Shown here one piece after another: positions 43,648-51,832 of a stretch of DNA of 64,000 nt. Position 1 is the first letter of the stretch; each line of letters starts with the position of its first letter. A program made the position numbers and the translations under genes. The notes beneath the pieces are model-generated. The model did not search any database and was not told the DNA's origin. It saw only the letters and a program-made list of their open reading frames with translations. Source of the DNA: Ruminococcus sp. (lineage in GTDB: Bacteria; Bacillota; Clostridia; Oscillospirales; Ruminococcaceae); assembly GCA_017470905.1 (NCBI GenBank), contig JAFUXL010000031.1, positions 1 through 64,000 of the forward strand, in the 5' to 3' direction.

Positions 43648-44895
43648 ATGCTTAAAAAATTAATTTTATTGTCTGCCGCCGCCTGTGCGGTGTTGTGTTC
43701 ATGTGCATCGGATTATTCATATGAAAACACATACGAAGAGGCATATCCTGCGGAATATGTCGAGGAAGGGACAGAACCCGAAACAGCCCCCGAAACCGTG
43801 CAGATTACCGAAACATCAACGGAAAATTTACAGACCTATCCCCTGCCCGACGGCGTTGTCCCCGTAACATGGCAGCCCTCTCCCTCACATCTGATAATAG
43901 ATACGGACGAGTCAAGAGAACTCTATGCAAGGATAAAATCGGGAAGTTATCCGACAATTGAAGAACTCACGGAAAATAATACCATCTTGCAGATTGACGA
44001 GCTTTCGATGTATTATTTAAGCCTTTACGGGAACACCTTCTACACGGATACTCCTGAACGCACGAAATTAAGAGAGGATATTAAAAATCAGTTTCTCTCG
44101 TCAGGCTCTGCAAGGACGGACGGCGGAAATATCACATATGACGGCGAACTCGAAAGAAATTATCAAATAGAGCTGATAGTCGCTCTGCCAAGCTCCGAGA
44201 GAACAAAAATTTCCGATACCGACAGTGAAGAAATGAAAGCCTTTATCCTCGATGATATTTTCATAAAGCAGCTTATCCCCGAATTTCAGGAAAGCCACGG
44301 CTGTGCGTCCGATGCGGTCTTATACGAATGCAGCAGTATAATGGACGAGGCTGCCGGCGAATTTCTTGACGGCGATATGAAAGGCATTAACCTCGTGTAC
44401 CCCGTAATGTCAAAGGATTTGAACGACTTGACAAAAAATTACATAAAGCCCTTTGAAAAGGCCGGATATAACGTCAGGATAATATTCGCCGAGCGTGAGG
44501 AAAATATCGCCGTATCACGCTGTATAGCCTATGAACTCGAAACGGGCAATATTATAAGCTCCGTTCTCATGTTCGCCTACAGCTCCAAACTTTCCGAACT
44601 ATACGAGCAGCTGTGCCTTATGTATAATTCATACGGAGAACCTTACTGCACCACAGAACCGCCCACGGAGGAAGAAACCACCGAAGAAGAAACCGAAGAG
44701 GAAAATTCGGAAGAAGAGGAAGAAAACGGCGAAGAAGAAAATTCCGAAGAGGAAAACGAGGAAAATCCCGAGGAAGGACATCACGAAGAAGAACAGCATG
44801 AGGAAGAGCCGCCCGCAGAAAATCACGAAGATGAAATTCAGGAAAATACCGAAGAAAACCCTGAAGAAAATCAGGAGGAAAACCCCGAAGAATAA
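43648..44895 (+). CDS. Lipoprotein with Glu-rich C-terminal tail
   Basis: A 415-residue lipoprotein not assigned to a known family. Lipobox LCSC at about residues 15-18, a Glu/Thr/Pro linker, then a globular part of about 270 residues without recognised motifs. The C-terminal 75 residues are mostly Glu with Asn, Pro, Thr and His, including repeated EENPEE-type units. The tail may bind cations or space the domain in the wall; that is inference. The ATG at 43648 behind GCGAGGG is preferred to a TTG at 43627. It has its own promoter and a shared terminator. Confidence 0.75.
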   Translation: MLKKLILLSAAACAVLCSCASDYSYENTYEEAYPAEYVEEGTEPETAPETVQITETSTENLQTYPLPDGVVPVTWQPSPSHLIIDTDESRELYARIKSGSYPTIEELTENNTILQIDELSMYYLSLYGNTFYTDTPERTKLREDIKNQFLSSGSARTDGGNITYDGELERNYQIELIVALPSSERTKISDTDSEEMKAFILDDIFIKQLIPEFQESHGCASDAVLYECSSIMDEAAGEFLDGDMKGINLVYPVMSKDLNDLTKNYIKPFEKAGYNVRIIFAEREENIAVSRCIAYELETGNIISSVLMFAYSSKLSELYEQLCLMYNSYGEPYCTTEPPTEEETTEEETEEENSEEEEENGEEENSEEENEENPEEGHHEEEQHEEEPPAENHEDEIQENTEENPEENQEENPEE

Positions 44896-44897
44896 GA

Positions 44898-44924
44898 AAA
44901 TCCCCCGTCCGGAAACGGGGGATT
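44898..44924. terminator. Bidirectional terminator between the lipoprotein gene and dapL
   Basis: AAATCCCCCGTCCGGAAACGGGGGATTT, symmetrical, with A/T runs on both sides. Confidence 0.85.
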
Positions 44925-44930
44925 TCATGT

Positions 44931-46139
44931 TTATATGCTGTTTATAAGCTTCTCAAATCTGTTCATAGCCTCGATTGTTCTGTCTCTGTCGCCGAAAGCC
45001 GTAAGCCTGAACCAGCCCTCGCCGTTCTTTCCGAAACCTGCTCCGGGAGTGCCGACTACGGCTATTTCTTTGAGCATGAGGTCAAAAAATTCCCAGCTTC
45101 CCATATTGTTCGGACACTTGAACCAGATGTAGGGAGAGTTTATTCCGCCCGTGAACTTAACTCCGAGCTTTGTCATCGTATCCGAAATTATCCTTGCATT
45201 TTCCTGATAATAGGCAATATTCTCATGTATCTGCTTCTGTCCCTCATCTGTGAATACCGCGGCAGCCGCACACTGTACGGGATACGATACGCCGTTGAAC
45301 TTGCTGCCCTGTCGTCTGCCCCATATCTGTGAGAGAGAAACTTCACTGCCATCACCTGCCCTGACTTTAAGTGCATCGGGAATTACGGTATATCCGCATC
45401 TCATGCCCGTAAAACCTGCGGTTTTCGAGAGCGAACACATCTCTATGCATACTTCCTTTGCACCGTCAACGCAGAAAATGCTCCTCGGTACGTTTTCGTC
45501 CGTGATGAAAGCCTCGTATGCCGAGTCGTAGATGATAACGGCATTATTTTTCCTTGCGTAGTCTATCCAGATTTCAAGCTGATTTCTTGTATAGACCGAA
45601 CCTGTGGGGTTATTCGGGGAGCAGAGATAGATTATATCCGCATGGACGGAATAATCGGGCATAGCGGCAAAGCCGTTCTCCTCGTTTGAGTCGGCATAGA
45701 TAATCTTCCTGCCGCTCATGAGGTTCGAGTCAACATATACGGGGTATGCAGGGTCGGTGACGAGGATAATATTGTCATCGCCGAAAATATCCACAATATT
45801 TCCGCAGTCGGACTTTGCGCCGTCATTAATTCTTATTTCATCGGGGGACACGTCCGCACCGAGCTTTTTATAATAATCGGAAACGGCATTCTTGAGAAAA
45901 TCATATCCTGCGCCGCTGTCCTCATAGCCTTTGAAAGTCTCTTTAACGCCCATTTCATCGCAGCCCTTTTTCATTGCTTCAATGACAACAGGTGCAATCG
46001 GGAGAGTTACATCGCCTATACCCATGCGTATAATGTCCGCATCGGGGTTTTCGGCTCTGAAAGCGTTTATTTTCTTTGCAATATTTATAAACAGATAGTT
46101 TTTCTCAAGTCTGAGAAAATTTTCATTCAGTTTTGGCAT
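44931..46139 (-). CDS. dapL: LL-diaminopimelate aminotransferase
   Basis: A 402-residue class I/II PLP aminotransferase. The PLP lysine lies in SLSKTAGFTGMRCGY, and the CSPNNPTGSVY loop and N-terminal LEKNYLFINIAKKI segment match DapL. It converts tetrahydrodipicolinate to LL-2,6-diaminopimelate in one step, bypassing acylated intermediates in lysine and peptidoglycan synthesis. It is next to dapF, the following step. The ATG follows AAGGAGTTTGCCGT; the AAGGAG is at the end of the PAL-A unit. Confidence 0.93.
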   Translation of the reverse strand: MPKLNENFLRLEKNYLFINIAKKINAFRAENPDADIIRMGIGDVTLPIAPVVIEAMKKGCDEMGVKETFKGYEDSGAGYDFLKNAVSDYYKKLGADVSPDEIRINDGAKSDCGNIVDIFGDDNIILVTDPAYPVYVDSNLMSGRKIIYADSNEENGFAAMPDYSVHADIIYLCSPNNPTGSVYTRNQLEIWIDYARKNNAVIIYDSAYEAFITDENVPRSIFCVDGAKEVCIEMCSLSKTAGFTGMRCGYTVIPDALKVRAGDGSEVSLSQIWGRRQGSKFNGVSYPVQCAAAAVFTDEGQKQIHENIAYYQENARIISDTMTKLGVKFTGGINSPYIWFKCPNNMGSWEFFDLMLKEIAVVGTPGAGFGKNGEGWFRLTAFGDRDRTIEAMNRFEKLINSI

Positions 46140-46152
46140 ACGGCAAACTCCT

Positions 46153-46249
46153 TTTTAAAATCGTCAAATCTGTGCTTTTAATGCCTTGTACTTTCGTTCA
46201 CTTCATTTCATTCCGTTCACTTTCAGTACAAGAGCACAGATTTTCCTCC
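46153..46249 (-). repeat. PAL-A repeat between dapF and dapL
   Basis: Minus-strand unit with a distinct but matched stem: AAATCTGTGC/GCACAGATTT and TTGTACT/AGTACAA. It ends GACGATTTTAAAAAGGAG at the dapL ribosome site. Its first 52 bp are read as the last 16 codons and stop of dapF. Confidence 0.85.
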
Positions 46250-47100
46250 ATTTTCTTAATATATTCATCGTCAACAATTCCGTCGCATATGAATTCCGCA
46301 CCGCCCGTCATGATGACAGTGCCGTCAGACTTGTATTTTATAATCAAGTCTCCGCCACGCAGGTGTATGAGTATATCCTCATCATAAGGGCATATGCCGT
46401 TGAGAACGGCGGCAACTGCGCTTGCACACGCACCCGTACCGCAGGCGAAAGTCTCTCCGCTGCCCCTTTCCCACACACGCATTTTAAGGGTGCGGCTGTC
46501 AATTACCTCAATAAATTCGGTATTGACACGATTGGGGAATATCTCGTGATTTTCAAAGAAAGTGCCTGTTTTTTCGAGGTCGAGACTGTCAACACTGTCT
46601 GTGAAGATAACCGCATGAGGATTTCCCATAGATACGCAGGTCATGTTATATATCTCTCCGCAGACCTCAACGGGCTGGCTGACAAACCTGTCAAGATTTG
46701 ATTTTACGGGGATATTTTCGGGTTCAAGGACAGTCTTTCCCATATCGACAGTAATATTTCTGACTCTGTTTTCGGATACATCAAGGCTCATATGCTTTAT
46801 GCCCGAATTGGTTTCGAGGGTTATGTCGGTCTTATCTGTAAATCTTTTTTCATAGACGTATTTTCCGATACATCTTGTGGCATTTCCGCACATCATAGCC
46901 TCCGAGCCGTCGGCATTGAATATTCTCATGCGGAAATCAGCCTTATCCGAGGGCATAATCAGGACAAGCCCGTCAGAGCCTATGCCCTTTCTGACATCGC
47001 TCAGAACAGCGGATAATTTTTCGGGTTCGGAAACATTCTGCTCAAAGCAGTTTACATAGATGTAGTCGTTTCCGATACCGTGCATTTTGGTAAAATTCAT
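46198..47100 (-). CDS. dapF: Diaminopimelate epimerase
   Basis: A 300-residue epimerase converting LL- to meso-diaminopimelate. The two catalytic cysteines are in MMCGNATRCIGKY (near residue 73) and ETFACGTGACASA (near residue 215). N-terminal KMHGIGNDYIYV is typical. The usual length is about 275; the extra C-terminal residues (about 285-300, EENLCSCTESERNEMK) are the translated PAL-A repeat. It is 58 bp before dapL in one operon. Confidence 0.93.
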   Translation of the reverse strand: MNFTKMHGIGNDYIYVNCFEQNVSEPEKLSAVLSDVRKGIGSDGLVLIMPSDKADFRMRIFNADGSEAMMCGNATRCIGKYVYEKRFTDKTDITLETNSGIKHMSLDVSENRVRNITVDMGKTVLEPENIPVKSNLDRFVSQPVEVCGEIYNMTCVSMGNPHAVIFTDSVDSLDLEKTGTFFENHEIFPNRVNTEFIEVIDSRTLKMRVWERGSGETFACGTGACASAVAAVLNGICPYDEDILIHLRGGDLIIKYKSDGTVIMTGGAEFICDGIVDDEYIKKMEENLCSCTESERNEMK

Positions 47101-47138
47101 AAATTATCTCCAATCCACGGAGAACAGCAATAAAAATT

Positions 47139-47171
47139 AATTCATAATGCATAATGCATAATTAAGAATTA
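47139..47171. repeat. AT-D repeat upstream of dapF
   Basis: AATTCATAATGCATAATGCA continuing TAATTAAGAATTAT. The rest of 47101-47406 has one hp-C unit and no gene. Confidence 0.55.
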
Positions 47172-47280
47172 TATACGGACTTATAATCTGCTAACAATCA
47201 AAATCCGTACAGATTAATTATAATACATCTCGAAGAAAAAATCAAGCCCCACCAAAAAATTTCATGATAAAAAATACTGT

Positions 47281-47338
47281 TCCCCTCCGCCTTTGGCTGA
47301 GGGGGATAAAGAAAAGAATATAAAATTTTTAATACCCC
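47281..47338 (+). repeat. hp-C repeat upstream of sigK
   Basis: CCCCTCCGCCTTTGGCTGAGGGG hairpin (about 47284-47306) followed by AAAGAAAAGAATATAAAA. Confidence 0.6.
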
Positions 47339-47406
47339 TTTATACAGCAGTAATATAATACAAGCTTTTCGGCATAAGATTTAAAAAACGAACGGAGGAA
47401 AGCCGT

Positions 47407-48087
47407 ATGCTTTTACAACTGCTGAAAAATCTCTTTTTCTTTGCTCTGCACGTTGATAATTCTGCCGTATTTCCGAAACCCCTTTCAAAAAACGAGGAGC
47501 TTGACTGCTTCCGCAGAATGTCCGGGGGCGACAAATCCGCAAAGAATTCCCTGATAGAGCATAATTTAAGGCTTGTCGCACACATAGTCAAGAAATATGC
47601 CCGGACAGCCGAGGAACAGGACGAATTTATTTCCATAGGCACGATAGGACTTATAAAGGCGGTATCCACATTTGACTATACCAAGGGGGCAAAATTCGCA
47701 ACCTATGCAAGCCGCTGCATAGAAAACGAAATACTCATGGATTTCCGTGCCTCAAAAAAATCGGCAGGAGACATATGCATAAACGAGCCTGTGGGAACAG
47801 ACAAGGACGGCAATACACTGACACTCATGGACCTGATAGACGACGGGGCGGATATTCACGAACAGGTCGATATAATGATACGTTCAAGACGATTATACGA
47901 ATTTCTCGAAAAATGCCTCTCCCCCCGTGAGCTTGAAATAATAATCTACCGCTACGGGCTTTATAACAGCACTCCGCATACACAGAACGAAACCGCCGCA
48001 AAATTAAATATCTCCCGTTCGTATGTGTCGAGGATTGAAAAGAAAGCCATTGAAAAGCTAAGAAAAATGTACGAAGAAAATAATTAA
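47407..48087 (+). CDS. sigK: Mother-cell sporulation sigma factor SigK
   Basis: A 226-residue SigE/SigK-type factor: a hydrophobic N-terminal pro-like segment (about 1-20), then FPKPLSKNEELDCF, the YLISIGTIGLIKAV-type region 2 (FISIGTIGLIKAVSTFD), region 2.4 ATYASRCIENEILM and region 4 SPRELEIIIYRYGLYN with a YVSRIEKKAIEKL helix. Length and start are those of SigK rather than SigE. The gene is uninterrupted: no skin-type element is present. GGAGGA precedes the ATG. Confidence 0.9.
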   Translation: MLLQLLKNLFFFALHVDNSAVFPKPLSKNEELDCFRRMSGGDKSAKNSLIEHNLRLVAHIVKKYARTAEEQDEFISIGTIGLIKAVSTFDYTKGAKFATYASRCIENEILMDFRASKKSAGDICINEPVGTDKDGNTLTLMDLIDDGADIHEQVDIMIRSRRLYEFLEKCLSPRELEIIIYRYGLYNSTPHTQNETAAKLNISRSYVSRIEKKAIEKLRKMYEENN

Positions 48088-48092
48088 AAAAA

Positions 48093-48120
48093 TTATCCCC
48101 TGAATTGTACAGGGGATAAA
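48093..48120. terminator. Bidirectional terminator between sigK and the phosphoesterase gene
   Basis: TTATCCCCTGAATTGTACAGGGGATAA, with A/T-rich flanks on both strands. Confidence 0.8.
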
Positions 48121-48122
48121 AA

Positions 48123-48887
48123 TTATACAGCATCAAAAGATGACGGCAAATCGTCATATGACGAGGATTTTTCGGGCGGAGGGCTTACTCTCTCGAAACC
48201 GCCGTCCGTAAGCTTTATTATATTGTCGAATATGAGAAAATGCTTTTCGTCATACTGCATTGAAACGTGATAATGCCCCGAAAACCACATTTTATAGTCG
48301 AGTCTTGTATCAATTTCTCCAAAAAAATTCGTCAGGATATTCGTGCCGTAATTTTTGTTAAAAAATATATCGTTCTGTATGCCCGTGGGCATTGAATGAG
48401 TTATAACCACATCGGTCTTATAGTCAATTTTTTCGAGGACTTCCCTGCCGTGACGGATTTCCTCTTCGGTGGGGAGTTCCTCCTCCCAGATTGATTTTCC
48501 GGGAACACGGTATTCCTTGTCATGACTTTCCGCACCGCCGAACGCAAAGAAATTTATTCCCTCAAGCCGAAAGACGCTGCCTCTGCACAGATGTATTATA
48601 TTATTCGTTATTTTCTGCACTTTCGTGCCGTTCCATTCCTCAATGGGATAATCCTTTATCATGTCGTAATTTTCGTGATTGCCGTCAATCCAAAGGGTAG
48701 TCCAGGGCTTTCTGTCGAGCCATTTGAGCCAGTAATGCTCCTCGTTGGAGTCGTCCCACAGAAGCCCGAAATCTCCGCATATTATGAGGTAATCCGAGCG
48801 TGTGAGCTTATTTCCGACAGGGAATTTATCAGAGGTCAGCTTTCTTATGTCAATGCTTCCGTGTATATCTCCTGTAATAAAAATCAT
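48123..48887 (-). CDS. Calcineurin-like metallophosphoesterase
   Basis: A 254-residue cytoplasmic metallophosphoesterase. All five motifs are visible: GDIHG (6-10), GDFG, GNHEN, a later VITHS and GHYHVS. These coordinate two metals. Substrate unknown. The last 25 residues are a Ser/Pro/Asp-rich tail. It is transcribed alone between a shared terminator and hp-C repeat. Shine-Dalgarno GGGCGGAGTG. Confidence 0.82.
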   Translation of the reverse strand: MIFITGDIHGSIDIRKLTSDKFPVGNKLTRSDYLIICGDFGLLWDDSNEEHYWLKWLDRKPWTTLWIDGNHENYDMIKDYPIEEWNGTKVQKITNNIIHLCRGSVFRLEGINFFAFGGAESHDKEYRVPGKSIWEEELPTEEEIRHGREVLEKIDYKTDVVITHSMPTGIQNDIFFNKNYGTNILTNFFGEIDTRLDYKMWFSGHYHVSMQYDEKHFLIFDNIIKLTDGGFERVSPPPEKSSSYDDLPSSFDAV

Positions 48888-48957
48888 ATTATCACTCCGC
48901 CCGAAAAATTATTATTTATTAATTATTATTCATTCTCTATTCTTTACTGTAAATGAG

Positions 48958-49025
48958 CGTTTTAAAATAATGCACAAAAGTTTTTATATTTTTTCTTTGT
49001 TTTCCCCGGCCGTGACGGGGAAAAC
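48958..49025 (-). repeat. hp-C repeat (well-conserved copy)
   Basis: Minus strand: TTTTCCCCGTCACGGCCGGGGAAAA hairpin, ACAAAGAAAAAATATAAAAA, CTTTTGTGCATTATTTTAAAA. Together with 5346-5410 it defines the family consensus. Confidence 0.75.
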
Positions 49026-49118
49026 AGACTTTTTATTATATTATCCAAAAAATTAAAAAAAGACAAAATAATAAAGAATAAAGCAAAACCCCGACACGAA
49101 CGTGACGGGGGAAATATC

Positions 49119-49207
49119 TGGCGCAGCGGGTGGGATTCGAACCCACGTCCCTCAAGGGGCATCATGATTTCGAGTCATGTCCGTTATGACCACTTCGATA
49201 CCGCTGC
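49119..49207 (-). tRNA. tRNA-Ser (CGA)
   Basis: Class II tRNA of 89 nt with an encoded CCA. Acceptor GCAGCGG/CCGCTGC, anticodon loop CTCGAAA (anticodon CGA), a long variable arm (GATGCCCC/TTGAGGGAC region) and T-arm GTGGGTTCGAATCCCAC. Confidence 0.93.
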
Positions 49208-49236
49208 ATAGGCGACTGTTTTCAATCGACCTATAT

Positions 49237-49265
49237 ATTATAACACAGCTTTCAGAAAAAATCAA
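49237..49265 (-). promoter_or_regulatory. Promoter of tRNA-Ser
   Basis: Minus strand TTGATT, 17 bp, TATAAT. Confidence 0.8.
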
Positions 49266-49285
49266 GTACTTTTTGAAAAAAAACT

Positions 49286-49420
49286 GAAAAATTTTTTATA
49301 TTTTTTCCTTGCTCCCTCCGCCATATCTGACGGGGGGAGAGATTTTTAATTTGCTTAATCATAATCAAAAATTATCTGCGTATTGCCGCAGGCAATAAAA
49401 TTATGCATTATGAATTATTA
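49286..49420 (-). repeat. hp-C and AT-D repeats between tRNA-Ser and the GH31 gene
   Basis: hp-C at 49286-49341 (minus strand: TCTCTCCCCCCGTCAGATA, then the A-rich block) and TATTGCCGCAGGCAATA plus AATTATGCATTATGAATTAT at 49378-49420. The GH31 stop codon lies inside the AT-D copy. Confidence 0.6.
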
Positions 49421-51729
49421 ATCTGAATTATTTCAAGCTTTTGTGCGCTTTCGACAGTAAAGGGCTTATCGGTTTTCACGGTAACTTCGATGGTATCTCC
49501 CTTTCTTACGGCTTTTATCTCTGCGGAAAGAACACCGTCCTTTGAATATACAGCGGCTTCTGCGGTTTTTCCGTCCTCCATGCCGTATATTCTCACAGTC
49601 ATATTATCCGTGTAACCATACTCGACAGTATTTTTAAAATCACCGTATACGATTATCGAATTGGGCTTTGCGAAAAGAGGAAGTCCGAAATAGTCATATT
49701 TTTTGCTGTACCATTTTCCGCCCGAAAGCTGTTCACCCGTCTGAATATCCGTCCATGTTCCGCAGTCGGGGAGATAAAATTCGCATATTCCCTCTTCATT
49801 GAATACGGGAGCGACAAGGAGACTGTCTCCGAGCATATACTGCGTATCGACGGTAAGTGCGGCACGGTCATATGAAAAATCTATAACCATAGCCCTCATC
49901 ATGGGTATGCCCGTTTCGTGGGTCTTTACGGCATTTGCGAAGAGATACGGCATAAGTCTGCCCTTTAATTTAACAAAATGCCTTGAAACGTCACAGCTTT
50001 CCTCGTCAAAGCTCCATGGCACACGGTACGAACTGTTGCCGTGATAGCGTGAATGTGTTGACATAAGCCCGAATGCAGTCCACCTCTTGTAAAGGTCAGG
50101 GGTTGCGGTCGCCTCGAAGCCCGAAATATCATGCGAGAAGAAGCCAAATCCCGAAAGGCACAGCGACAGTCCGCCCCTTAAAGTCTCCCACATCGACTCA
50201 TAGTTTGCGAAACAGTCTCCGCCCCAGTGTACGGGGAACTGCTGACCGCCGACTGTTGCCGAGCGTGCAAAGAGACAGGCGTTGTTTATGCCCTTTACCT
50301 CCTGCAATGCCTCAAATACGGTCTTATTGTAGAGATAAGTATAATAATTATGCATTCTGTAAGGGTCTGAGCCGTCATAATAAATCACGTCCGTGGGTAT
50401 TCTCTCGCCGAAATCGGTTTTTATGGCATCAACGCCAAGCTCCGCAAGGGCTTTTATCTTTGAGGCATACCATTCCTTAGCATCTGGGTTGGTGAAGTCT
50501 ATTATCGCAAGACCCGGCTGCCAGAAATCCGTCTGAAATACAGAACCGTCTTTATTCTTAATGAAATAGCCCTTTTCCATACATTCGTCGAATACGGGCG
50601 CACGCTGTCCGATATAGGGGTTTATCCAGACGCATATTTTCAGCCCCTTGTCCTTTAAGCGTGAGATAATTCCTTTCGGGTCGGGGAACATATCCTTATC
50701 CCATTCAAAGCTGCACCACTGATATTCTTTCATCCAGAAGCAGTCGAAATGGAATACTTCAAGCGGAATATCACGGCGGTTCATCTCGTCTATGAAAGAA
50801 TTTACCGTTTCTTCATCGTAATTTGTCGTGAACGAGGTCGAGAGCCACAGTCCGAAGGTATATGCAGGCGGAAGTGCAGGCTTTCCCGTGAGACTTGTGT
50901 AATTCTGTAAAACCTCGCCGATATTTTCGCCGCCGAATATGAAATATTCCATATGCTGACCCTGAACCGTGAAAGCGACCTTCGAGACGGTTTCGCTTGC
51001 GACTTCAAATGTAACATTTTCGGGGTGATTTACAAAAACTCCGTAGCTGCGTGAGGATACATAGAACGGAATGGATTTGTAGCTCTGTTCCGAACACGTA
51101 CCGCCGTCATTGTTCCATACCTCAACGGTCTGACCGTTCTTTACAAATGTTGAAAATTTTTCGCCGAAGCCGTAGATATACTCTCCAACGCTTATGTTGA
51201 GCATTTCACGGATATAGGCATTGTCGCCGTTATCAGACTTTGCAAAGAAGCGTGTACCCGTCTGGGACAGTCTTTTATTTTCCGTGAGCCACTCTTCCTC
51301 TTCAATAAGGGAGGTTGTCCTCCAGCCCTCTTTTGTTAGAAGCCTGTCCTCGTACCAGTAGGAGACCTCCCAGCCGCCGCCCTGAGAGCCTATTTTTACC
51401 CTGGTTTTGCCCGAAATGAGTTCATAGCCGCCGTTCTCGTCCTGTTTTATCACGGGTTTGAAGGATTTATCCTCACAGAGGGTAAAAGAGGGATTTTTCT
51501 TCAATGCGCCCCTGAAGTGGTCGATGGTTACTTTTATGCTGTTTTCGAGTACAGACGAAAATCTTATAGTGAGCATAGGACCTCCGAGGGTCATGCCCCT
51601 GTTTGCTATCCATTGATTTGCTGCGTAAACCGTGACTGAATTTTCGTCAGTCTCGACAGTATACATCTGCGTGGCATAATTTACATTATATCCGGGCTTG
51701 TTGAGCCAGAAACCGTCTGAAATCTTCAT
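49408..51729 (-). CDS. GH31 alpha-xylosidase (YicI-like)
   Basis: A 773-residue cytoplasmic GH31 enzyme, matching YicI (772) in length. Nucleophile Asp439 in DAIKTDFGERIPTDV and acid/base Asp505 in WGGDCFANYESM follow the YicI pattern closely, as does GLSLCLSGFGFFSHDISGFE. This supports alpha-xylosidase rather than alpha-glucosidase activity, removing alpha-xylosyl residues from imported xyloglucan oligosaccharides. The ATG at 51729 has AAAGGAG; the longer frame overlaps the promoter. Its last codons lie in an AT-D repeat. Confidence 0.9.
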   Translation of the reverse strand: MKISDGFWLNKPGYNVNYATQMYTVETDENSVTVYAANQWIANRGMTLGGPMLTIRFSSVLENSIKVTIDHFRGALKKNPSFTLCEDKSFKPVIKQDENGGYELISGKTRVKIGSQGGGWEVSYWYEDRLLTKEGWRTTSLIEEEEWLTENKRLSQTGTRFFAKSDNGDNAYIREMLNISVGEYIYGFGEKFSTFVKNGQTVEVWNNDGGTCSEQSYKSIPFYVSSRSYGVFVNHPENVTFEVASETVSKVAFTVQGQHMEYFIFGGENIGEVLQNYTSLTGKPALPPAYTFGLWLSTSFTTNYDEETVNSFIDEMNRRDIPLEVFHFDCFWMKEYQWCSFEWDKDMFPDPKGIISRLKDKGLKICVWINPYIGQRAPVFDECMEKGYFIKNKDGSVFQTDFWQPGLAIIDFTNPDAKEWYASKIKALAELGVDAIKTDFGERIPTDVIYYDGSDPYRMHNYYTYLYNKTVFEALQEVKGINNACLFARSATVGGQQFPVHWGGDCFANYESMWETLRGGLSLCLSGFGFFSHDISGFEATATPDLYKRWTAFGLMSTHSRYHGNSSYRVPWSFDEESCDVSRHFVKLKGRLMPYLFANAVKTHETGIPMMRAMVIDFSYDRAALTVDTQYMLGDSLLVAPVFNEEGICEFYLPDCGTWTDIQTGEQLSGGKWYSKKYDYFGLPLFAKPNSIIVYGDFKNTVEYGYTDNMTVRIYGMEDGKTAEAAVYSKDGVLSAEIKAVRKGDTIEVTVKTDKPFTVESAQKLEIIQINNS

Positions 51730-51765
51730 TGCAAAAACTCCTTTTATGCTTGATAATGCGTATTG

Positions 51766-51794
51766 ATTATAACACAAAAAAGCGTGAATGTCAA
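51766..51794 (-). promoter_or_regulatory. Promoter of the GH31 gene
   Basis: Minus strand TTGACA, 17 bp, TATAAT, 37 bp before the start codon. Confidence 0.88.
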
Positions 51795-51832
51795 TGATTT
51801 TTTGTTTATTTTACTTATTTGTAAATTCATAA

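Noticed and set aside
47407-48087. A skin-like element interrupting sigK.
   Set aside because: The frame is continuous from pro-segment to region 4, and no recombinase is nearby.
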